Shown here in pieces: positions 33,211 to 39,892 of a stretch of DNA of 39,892 nucleotides. The position numbers were made by a program, and so were the translations under genes. The DNA is from Gnetum montanum. Taxonomy: Eukaryota > Streptophyta > Gnetopsida > Gnetales > Gnetaceae. The stretch covers positions 243,822-283,713 of the forward strand of contig MNCI01007868.1 in assembly GCA_015680685.1 (NCBI GenBank). Reading direction: 5' to 3'. How positions within the stretch are numbered: position 1 is the first letter of the stretch; the number at the start of each line of letters is the position of its first letter. The notes under the pieces are model-generated. The model saw nothing but the letters and a program-made list of their open reading frames with translations. It made no database searches and had not been told where the DNA came from.

Positions 33211-33308
33211 GATTATTTTCGTTCATGTTCTGTTTTCTTATTTTCGTTAGCGCTTCAAAAAATTAGAGATTCAACCCAATCAGATTATTTTCGTTCATGT
33301 TTTGTTTG
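33211..33308. repeat. Direct repeat, about 25 bp, 72-bp period
   Basis: GATTATTTTCGTTCATGT begins at 33211 and again at 33283, followed by TCTGTTTT and TTTGTTTG. It lies in an otherwise unannotated stretch with two short overlapping frames (32949-33161 and 33076-33360) that match no family I know. Confidence 0.85.
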
Positions 33309-33340
33309 CTTGCAGTCACGTAGGATTTGTGCACGAATGA

Positions 33341-33571
33341 TTAATTTCTCAATCTTCTGAGAAAGTCTTCAGAAGAGTTAACATTGCCTTCAAAGTTGTT
33401 GAATGATAAATTTAAAATCTGAAGAAAAGTAAGGTTGGACAAAGACTCTGGAATAGAACTTGTAATCTTTCTATGAAAAAAAAACATGTTCTCCTGTGTA
33501 AGCTTGTTGCCCAAGGATTTTGACCAGTTCCCATCAACAATGTTTGAAGGAAAAATTAACATTGACCACAT
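33341..33571 (-). pseudogene. Leucine-rich-repeat receptor fragment
   Basis: The minus-strand frame of 76 codons contains ITSSIPESLSNLTFLQILNL followed by SFNNFEGNV, a clear plant extracellular LRR unit (LxxLxxLxLSxNNFxGxIP type) as found in receptor-like proteins and kinases. A degenerate preceding unit reads GNKLTQENMFF. Only about one and a half repeats remain, with no signal peptide, transmembrane or kinase part nearby, so this is a gene relic. It could have been carried by a transposon; no borders are visible. Confidence 0.6.
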
Positions 33572-34141
33572 TCAACCATTCAACAATATGAATTGCAATG
33601 TTCGTATTTAATCAGTGCAGAAATAATTTTACCTTGCACCACTAGACTGCTGAATTTGTGTTGCTGTAGAGATTCATAAGCTTACTATAGGAATGATGCT
33701 CCTATATATATTTTTTCTTACATAAAAAGAATGCTATTGTTAGCTTATTCTTTTCCTCTCAAGCTGAAAATTTAGCCACTTCTCCAAAAACTCTTAACCA
33801 ATTTAATCTTGCCTACTGCATGAAATGGCCAAATGTGCCAACATTTTTGTCCCCTTAAAAGCTTAAAAAAAAGCTTGTGCAGCCTCATTTCAAAACTGAA
33901 ACATACTAAAAATTTCATTGAATTTTTACAACTAAATAAAAATATTTTGGGAGAAAAATTCCCATCAACATAAGGTTTGATGGTATAAAAACCTCATTCC
34001 TAAGAGAAAAAACAAACTGTACATTATCAAGTCCTTCATGAACTATTCTTGGGATGGAAACTGAATTGTGAGGGTTACCCTAGTAGGAATCCTCATCTCT
34101 CTAACTGTTTCATAGGAAATTTCTAATGTGTTGAAGGTTGT
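33572..34141. other. No gene seen
   Basis: AT-rich sequence between the LRR fragment and the small ORF on the minus strand. Nothing recognised; it may include the remaining 3' LTR of Element C, whose end I could not place. Confidence 0.4.
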
Positions 34142-34555
34142 TCAGTTGTTCTCTGGCTTGGTGGAGCTATCACCTTGATCTACTGGAGCTTTCTCTTCAG
34201 CACTTTTCTCATTTTCTTTTTCAGATGAGCTCTTCTGTTCTTCTCTATTGGGTCCTTCATTTTCCTCTTGGGAGATAAAGGCTTCTTCCCATCCTCATGA
34301 TGACTCTTCATTGGTTGGTTGCTCTTCTCCTTTTCCTTTTTCCTTGGTGCAATCTTGGTATTTCCCCCAAACATTGGACTCTATCTCCAAACCTCTAGTG
34401 AGAAAAGAAAATTCATCAAACAACCAAGCCATAAAAGGACACTCTTTCGAAGCTCCACATGATCTAGCTTTTAGGTAGGCCTTCAACACATGTTTAGGGC
34501 AACATCCCATCACATATGGAATAAAAGGCTTTCTTATTGCTCTACCAAACCCCAT
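34142..34555 (-). pseudogene. Small ORF downstream of Element C integrase, acidic tail, one in-frame TGA
   Basis: The minus-strand frame starts MGFGRAIRKPFIPYVMGCC at 34555 and runs 86 codons to a TGA at about 34295. The same frame then continues open for about 50 codons of Glu/Ser/Lys-rich sequence (KSSSEKENEKSAEEKAPV) to a TGA at 34142-34144. The N-terminal half has four cysteines (MGCCPKH, RSCGASKEC) and aromatic residues; the tail is highly charged. I do not recognise the family. With TATA and E-box array in front it may be a small gene expressed from an LTR, or an unrelated gene. The premature stop may be a mutation, or the first stop may be the true end. Confidence 0.4.
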
Positions 34556-34639
34556 CTTCCTCTTTCAAATTAGCTCTCTCTTACTTTCCTTACTCAACTT
34601 GAATTGAAAGATGATGAAATCTTAGGCAACCTAACCCTC

Positions 34640-34647
34640 TTTTTATA
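34640..34647 (-). promoter_or_regulatory. TATA box upstream of the small ORF
   Basis: The minus strand reads ACCTATAAAAAGAGGG. It lies about 85 bp before the ATG of the small ORF at 34555 and downstream of the E-box array. Confidence 0.65.
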
Positions 34648-34758
34648 GGTGCTAGAAATTTAAACTTCCCCACAAGAGTCTTCAACCAAGCTTCGTTCTT
34701 TTTAGGCATTCTAACCATTTGTCACAATCCTCACTAAGTGATGGATGAGTCACCTTCT

Positions 34759-34820
34759 CCACTTGTCACACTTGTAGAATTCCACTTGTTTCACTTGTAG
34801 GCATCCACTTGCCTCACTTG
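34759..34820 (-). promoter_or_regulatory. Six E-box hexamers in a strict 9/14-bp rhythm
   Basis: CACTTG (CAAGTG on the minus strand) starts at 34760, 34769, 34783, 34792, 34806 and 34815: three 23-bp units each with two hexamers 9 bp apart. It lies about 110-175 bp upstream of the TATA box on the minus strand, the position of an LTR enhancer. Confidence 0.7.
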
Positions 34821-34936
34821 AAGGAAAACTATTTTCTAATTTAAATAAAGCATAATTAAACATATTAATTGATACTATATTCCTAGTAATACTTACTTAA
34901 TAGTATATACATATATTATTTTGTGCAAGGACATCT

Positions 34937-36150
34937 TCAAGTTGTATGCAATTGTCCCAAATAATGTTTTATATGCAAAACATTATATGGAAATTGCAAT
35001 TCCATGTCATCCAAAGTTGATAATTTGTAAGTATCCTCTAACAATTGCTTTGTAATTTGAAAGGGACCAATCCATGTTGGGGTAAACTTATTTGGTTTCT
35101 TCATATTCCATAATAGGACAAGGTCCCCTATCTTGAAAGTTCTTTTCAGAGCTTTTCTATCAAACCATCTTTTAACTTGAGAGGTATTCTGTAACAAATT
35201 ATCCCTTGCTTTATCTACTTTAGCTTCTCTTTTAATAAGTAAAGTCATGAAACTTCTATCTTTATCAATCCTTTTACTATATCTTTGTATGAATTTAGAA
35301 GCTGAGCTTATAATCTTATTTGTAATTCTTGCTGGCAAACCATAAACTAAGTTATATGGTGATGTCCCAATAGCTTTCTTGAATCTAATTCGATCTAACC
35401 ACAATGCATATTGTAGATAATCGATCCAATTTCCTGGGTTCCCATCCATCGATTTCTTGATATAAGCAATAAGATTTTTATTGGTGGATTCTGCTAGGCC
35501 ATTTTCTTAAGGATAATAATTTGATGAGGAAAATAAGAAAATGGATTTTTCAGATGCCCATCTGATAAACTCTTCGGATTTGAAGGCGGGTCCATTGTCT
35601 GATACTAACACTTCGGGTAGACCAAATCTACTTAGAATGTGGTCTTCTAGAAACTTAATCACATTTTATGTTGAACTTCCTCTTAGAGCCTTTGCTTCAG
35701 ACCATTTAGTGAAATAATTAGTAGCTTTGAGAATAAACTTATGTCCAGCACTTGAAGAAGTAATTGTACCAATAAAATCCAAACCCCATTGCTGAAATGG
35801 TCTATCTGTAACAACTGGCTTTAAAGGGGCTCTAGCCTTTTTAATCTTGGGCCCATGAATTTGACATTTATAGCATTTTTGAATCTTTGAAACTAATGTC
35901 TTGATACATGGAAGGTCAGTAATATCTATATCGAAGTATATGTTGCATAGTCGATTTAGGGGATTCATAAAATAAATTCAAATGGTCATGAAATTGTTTC
36001 AAAATGAAACTAATTTGATCATTATGAACATATTCCAATAAAACTCCCCGAAAATCCTTTTTATATAATATACCATCTTTCACAATGAATCTTTGTGCTT
36101 TTTTGAAGAAAGCTCTCTTTTGACTTGTAGTTAATTTATTTGGGATTTTC
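34937..36150 (-). pseudogene. Integrase of Element C (few lesions)
   Basis: N-terminal zinc domain: segment FHDHLNL at about 36000 and CYKCQIHG at about 35845-35868. Catalytic domain: QQWGLDFIGTI (first Asp, about 35770-35800), a DNGPAF motif (second Asp, about 35595) and ENGLAESTNKNL (Glu, about 35475-35510). C-terminal part: LWLDRIRFKKAIGTSPYNL, FKIGDLVLLWNM and TWIGPFQITKQLLEDTYKL, ending QLHTT at 34937. Lesions are a TAA before ENGLAES, a TAA near 35665 and a frame change near 35930-35970. All catalytic residues are readable across frames. No chromodomain is seen. Confidence 0.85.
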
Positions 36151-36329
36151 CTTGTATTAAGAAATTTGAGAATTTCATCATACCAATTCTCTTCATGGGT
36201 GTCAAGTGTACATACTTCATTTTCTCTAGTCATTAACTTGCCTAATCCCATTCCCTTAATTGTCTTACATATTTTCAATAAAAATCTGAAACTTTGCAAC
36301 TTTATAAGTCATTTTCCTCTTTTTAATCC

Positions 36330-36760
36330 AATCTCATTTTGGGCTAGGAATTGCTTGACTGCCGGTTCAATTAGCATAATGTGGACTAATGAACTTTCCA
36401 AATAATATTTAAAATGTTGAAGTGCTTTAATGACTGCAAATGCTTATTTCTCTAAGTCTGAATAATTTAATTCTGAGCCTTTCAACTGATACCCAAAAAA
36501 TCCAATTGGTTCATCTTGACCTTCACTATCCTTTTGTGTCAAAACGGCAACAATAGAATCATTCAAAGCAAAAGAATATAACCAAAAATCTTCTTTAAGC
36601 CTAGGCTTCACCAAATATGGAGCCTCTTGTATAGCATTTTTAATTTCTAATAAAGCTCTCTCTGACTCTAGTGTTTTCTCTACTTGGATATCCTTTTTTA
36701 GCATATGCATCAAAGGTTTGGTAATTTCAGTAAATTCGGGGATGAACTTTTTCACAAAGT
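36330..36760 (-). pseudogene. Gypsy-type RNase H of Element C
   Basis: After the RT connection (KKFIPEFTEITKPLMHMLK) comes LVKPRLKEDFWLYSFALNDS, then VAVLTQKDSEGQDEPIGFF and LNYSDLEK (about 36444-36480). In the usual enzyme a D replaces the Y/S near LYSFA, so the first catalytic Asp may be lost. A TAA follows DLEK (position about 36444), after which AFAVIKALQHFKYYLESS continues in frame. It retains the fold pattern but may rely on the second RNase H upstream. Confidence 0.75.
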
Positions 36761-36779
36761 TTATCTTCCCAAAGAAAGA

Positions 36780-37430
36780 TCTAAGAGATTTCTTACTTGT
36801 GGGATGTTCAATATTCTGTACTACTTGGATTCAGGAATTATCTATGGAAATCCCTTCTTAACATATCACATGGCCTAATAAGCTTCCGGATTTAACCCCG
36901 AAGATACACTTCTTAGGATTTAATGAAATACCAAAGTCATGGCATCTATCGAAAAATTGCCGGAGATGATTAATATGATCTTCTTTTTTCTTTGAGAATA
37001 TTGTAATATCATCCAAATAAACCACCACAAATTTGCCTAAATCCATTGCTCTTTGGAAAGTAGCTCCAATGTTTGACAATCCAAATGACATTCTTTGATA
37101 AGCGAAAGTTCCCCATTTGGTGATAAATGATGTTTTGTATCTATCATTCTTATCTACCATGATTTGATTATAACCTGAGAAACCATCTAAGAAAGAATAT
37201 ACTTGACATCCTGAGACTTTAATCAACATCTCATCAATTCTTGGAAGTGGATACTTATCCTTTTTTGAGGCATCATTCAGATTTCTAAAATCTACACAAA
37301 GCCTTATATCACCATTTTTCTTTCTCACTGGAACAAGGTTAGCAAGCCATGTTGAATATCGTACTGGATATATGATTTGTGCTTGTAACAGCTTCTTGAT
37401 CTTAGCTTCCATAGCTGGTTCTAACGATGG
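36780..37430 (-). CDS. pol: Reverse transcriptase of Element C (active-site residues intact)
   Basis: Continuous frame from about 37412 to 36858. Motifs in order: YPVRYSTWLANLVPVRKKNG, IRLCVDFRNLNDASKKDKYP, SFLDGFSGYNQI (first catalytic Asp), YQRMSFGLSNIGATFQRAMD, VVYLDDITIFSKKKEDH (YLDD active site, about 37008-37030) and NPKKCIFGVKSGSLLGHVI, all matching Ty3/Gypsy RT. About 20 codons normally found between FQRAMD and the YLDD strand appear to be missing (DLGKFVVVYLDD follows directly), so the domain may carry a small in-frame deletion. A stop follows at 36858, and the remaining thumb/connection resumes in another stretch. Confidence 0.88.
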
Positions 37431-37930
37431 ATTAAATTTCCTTTGTTTTTGTTGACTATTTTGTAACCTTCTATTAAAGGAATTTTATGTGTCATCACAT
37501 CTTGTCTAAAAGCTTTAAGATCATCATAAGACCAAGCAAAATTATCCAAATTATTTCGTAGACATGATAACAAATCTTGCTTGAAACTCAAATCTCTTTC
37601 CTTTGTAACATTTAACATCTTTGGCATCCTGTCTAATCCAAAATTCACTACCTCGAAAGCTTGACTATTTGAGTTTTGTATATCCTTTCCAGTAAATAAG
37701 TTTTTCTTGAACTCTTGTTCCAAGTCAATCATTCTTTTCAGAATGAAATTAGCTTTGGAATTTGATGATGTTTCATGTATCATTTGACCCTCAAATTCTT
37801 GTTTGTTTTTCATAAATCTTAGTACTTGATCATCATCTTCAAATACTTGTAAATGTCTTATATTATCTGGTACTGATGGTTGATGTTCTTCTTCAATCAT
37901 AACATCTTTGTAACTTTCTAATATTTGCAT
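37421..37930 (-). CDS. Linker between second RNase H and RT of Element C
   Basis: Frame 37957-37421. After the RNase H end (LAKAASTLD) comes an acidic, poorly conserved stretch (VFEDDDQVLRFMKNKQEF) and then NLDNFAWSYDDLKAFRQDVM, the pre-RT motif equivalent to VFAWSYDDMPGLDP in Element B. This shows homologous RT starts in both elements despite the different upstream domain. A stop lies at 37421, just before the RT frame. Confidence 0.7.
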   Translation of the reverse strand: MQILESYKDVMIEEEHQPSVPDNIRHLQVFEDDDQVLRFMKNKQEFEGQMIHETSSNSKANFILKRMIDLEQEFKKNLFTGKDIQNSNSQAFEVVNFGLDRMPKMLNVTKERDLSFKQDLLSCLRNNLDNFAWSYDDLKAFRQDVMTHKIPLIEGYKIVNKNKGNLIHR

Positions 37931-38330
37931 ATCCAATGTTGAAGCTGCCTTTGCCAAATCGTCTACAATAATATTCTCTGCTCTATTTATATGCTCTATT
38001 TGTCAATGTTGGAATTGATCTAACATCTTACAAGCAAGTTGCTTATAAGGTCTTAAGAATGAGCTCTTTACTACACAATTACCCTTTACTTGTTTACAAA
38101 CTAATCTTGAGTCTCCTTTCTAGTGATCACTCTAATCTTTTTGTCTAGAGCTATTCTCATACCAATACATAAAGCTTCATACTCAGCCTTGTTGTTAGTA
38201 CAAGGGAAAGATAGATGAATTGCTTTGAAAATTTCAGGTGAATCATTCCTTAATATAACTATGCTGACTCCTGCACCTTTTGAATTATATGAACCATCAA
38301 AGTATAACTCCCATTTATCCTTATTCTTTG
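37930..38330 (-). pseudogene. Archaeal-like RNase H of Element C, upstream of RT
   Basis: Motifs: WELYFDGSYNSKGAGVSIVI (first Asp, about 38310-38255), PCTNNKAEYEALCIGMRIAL (Glu, about 38205-38145), then after a frameshift near 38120 KGDSRLVCKQVKGNCVV (Asp) and NIIVDDLAKAAS (last Asp, about 37980-37940). All four catalytic acidic residues are readable, although a frameshift and further stops break the frame. Unlike Element B, where the same domain follows the gypsy RNase H, here it precedes RT. Confidence 0.85.
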
Positions 38331-38479
38331 ATCGTTCTTTTTCAGAACTATAACTTTCTTGGAGTGTACAAATTTTGTTTTCAACACCTTCTTTTTCAGC
38401 CATTTTACTTCTTCCATTTGAAGTAATGTTATCAATAATCAAAGGTTCACTATAGATGTATATTTGATTTGGTTCTCCT

Positions 38480-38961
38480 TTCCAAGGTAACCACATATGA
38501 GAATAATCTATTGATATGTAACCTGAGAAATTTTTGCTCCAACTTCTACTCAATAAGAGACTATGCGAATCTGGTATATCTGCCACTTGAATAGTTACTC
38601 TACTTCTAACATGGGGTTCAGAAGCAATTTCCAATAGAACATTTGGTAATTGACCCACAATCTTCACGCTACTTTTATCCACTTGAACAATCTTTTTATT
38701 TGATTTTTCAAGAATCAAACCGAGTTTCTTACATATACACAATGACATTATAGTAGATGTAGCTCTAGAATTAATCAAACAATTGTGTAAGTATTTATCC
38801 TTCAATTTCATTGTCAAAAGGAAACGAGGAGCTTCCTTATCATATGAGGTCTTTAATTTCTCATCATTTTTAGACACATAACTTAACTTTGATTTTCTAA
38901 CTCTCCTTTTACCTTTAATGAACTCTAAAGCCTTTCTTTGCTGATCTCCTATTTGAAGCAA
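38480..38961 (-). pseudogene. Protease of Element C (catalytic triad altered)
   Basis: Frame from 38961 down. The protease segment reads FLLTMKLKDKYLHNCLINSR, then ATSTIMSLCICKKLGL (about 38835-38705). The canonical D-S-G-A-S/T is NSRAT, so both the catalytic Asp and the Gly are changed. The second motif region holds RVTIQVADIPDSHSLLLSRS, equivalent to xxDxPxxxxxILGRxW, with Gly again changed. A WLPWKGEPNQIYIYSEP segment follows, typical after plant Gypsy proteases. Two stops separate it from gag in the same frame. Confidence 0.78.
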
Positions 38962-39063
38962 CTAATAAAATCTAATATTGTCCTTGACATGTTTAAGGTC
39001 TTCAACCAAATCATACTCTCCATCACCAATAAAGCTTGGTTTCCTTATCCATTTATTAAAAGA

Positions 39064-39892
39064 CTAATTTGGAGTGCTTTGCTCCACTTGATTGTCTTTA
39101 CCTTTATTCTTATCTCTTCTATTTTGCTTAAAAGCTTTTCTCTTAGAAAATGAATTAGTAATAACATTTGGGGGTCTAGAAGTAGTTAATCTTTCTTTTG
39201 ATCGGAGACTATATCCAATTTCCTCATTGTTATTGCATTCTTCATCTGAAGACATATCTTCTTCAGAACTTGATAGAGAAGAAGTATCGCTAGATCTATT
39301 GCTAGAGGATTTACTTGCATAATAAACACTAGATAACTCATTATCAAATTCAATATCAAGAAAGTTGGACATAATAAGGTCACTTTCATCCCCATCTTCT
39401 GCTAACTTAGTATCTTGATGTTTATGCTTCCTATTTTTCCTTTCTTCCTTGATATTAACTCTTGCCAAAGCTTTTTCAAGCTTCACTATTTTGTTAGACA
39501 TATCTCTCATTAATTTTCCTTTTTTAGATCCTACTCTTTCATGTTCTTTCTCTTTCTTAACATGAGATGGACCTGGTAAAACTTTAAATTGAGCTAAATC
39601 TTGCATAGGAATCATAACTCTTTCTTCTCTTTTTTGAATTGCCATATTTTCTTCAGGATTCAATTGTTTTTCTAACTTTATAGCTTCACTAAAGTAGTCA
39701 TTTAGTGTAGTTAAGCTTGGAGTTCTCCTTAACCAAATTGAAATGTTGGGGTTAACAGCCTTAAGATAAGTTTCTTTAAGCATTTCTTCTAATGGTCTAT
39801 ATTGTCTTTGAAAAAGTCCACAAATTCGTTGAAACTTGATGTTAAAATCTCTAATTGACTCTTTAACTCCTTGCTTAGCTTGTATCAGCCCA
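39064..39892 (-). pseudogene. gag: gag of Element C (C-terminal part; runs off the window)
   Basis: The frame continues from the window end: KQGVKESIRDFNIKFQRICG at about 39880-39820 is the Retrotrans_gag core end, then YLKAVNPNISIWLRRTPSLT and FSEAIKLEKQLNPEE. The rest is charged: a Lys-rich segment (KKEKEHERVGSKKGKLMRDM), a coiled-coil-like stretch (NKIVKLEKALARVNIKEERK), an acidic Ser-rich stretch at about 39240-39310 (SSDTSSLSSSEEDMSSDEE) and a basic tail (RKAFKQNRRDKNKGKD). No CCHC zinc knuckle is visible. The frame ends at a stop at 39064-39066. Confidence 0.8.

Larger units (their letters stand above)
34142..34937 (-). other. Putative 3' end or LTR region of Element C (borders not resolved)
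   Basis: On the minus strand this follows the integrase and holds, in order, an AT-rich stretch, an ordered CAAGTG array, a TATA box and a small ORF. The layout resembles U3, promoter and start of R in an LTR. The second LTR would be outside the window, so this cannot be proven here; no unambiguous TG start or polypurine tract was found. Confidence 0.4.
34142..39892 (-). mobile_element. Element C: partial Ty3/Gypsy element, better preserved, archaeal-like RNase H before RT
   Basis: Minus-strand order: gag (running off the window end), protease, archaeal-like RNase H, linker, RT, gypsy RNase H, integrase, then a promoter-like region. Frames are much longer than in A and B, with few stops and an intact RT active site. 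Codon use is AT-rich compared with A/B. Protein sequences differ strongly from B, so it is a different lineage. The 5' LTR is outside the window and the 3' end is unresolved. Confidence 0.85.

Overview
The window looks like nuclear DNA of a land plant with a large, transposon-filled genome. It shows Ty3/Gypsy retrotransposons with plant-type dual RNase H, LTRs around 2 kb, GT-AG introns, TATA boxes and one plant LRR fragment, and no intact host gene. A gymnosperm is possible but the sequence alone does not show it. Three Ty3/Gypsy elements account for nearly all recognisable content.

Element A (1-8867, minus strand, cut by the window start) has a 5' LTR at 6990-8867, a candidate primer-binding site, a leader, and a decayed gag at about 4621-6380. 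Downstream of gag it carries, in the opposite orientation, a decayed intron-containing gene (779 to about 4450, plus strand). Its pol lies outside the window.

Element B (9291-29091, plus strand) is complete end to end and about 19.8 kb long. It has TG...CA LTRs (9291-11459 and 26960-29091), a near-perfect 5-bp target duplication, a primer-binding site, gag, protease, an antisense intron-containing gene (about 16033-19710, minus strand), RT, gypsy-type RNase H, a second archaeal-like RNase H, integrase and a polypurine tract. It is broken by many stops. Its antisense gene is homologous to that of A, with the same six intron positions and nearly the same exon lengths. Three arrays of one short dyad-symmetric repeat (GGYC-N6-GRCC followed by TTAAACTGG-like sequence) sit at the borders of its modules.

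From 29092 to about 34100 there is AT-rich intergenic DNA with microsatellites, short duplications, an LRR-receptor fragment and a GC-rich patch, but no intact gene. From about 34140 to 39892 lies Element C (minus strand, 5' part outside the window). It is much better preserved and belongs to another lineage, in which the archaeal-like RNase H lies before the RT. Downstream of its integrase are an ordered E-box repeat, a TATA box and a small ORF with an acidic tail.

The most notable content is the antisense gene shared by A and B. It encodes roughly 1000 residues of a family I do not recognise, lies between protease and RT, and keeps its introns because they are antisense to the element's genomic RNA. 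Other unusual signals are fast-evolving perfect hairpins in the B LTRs and the module-bordering repeat arrays.
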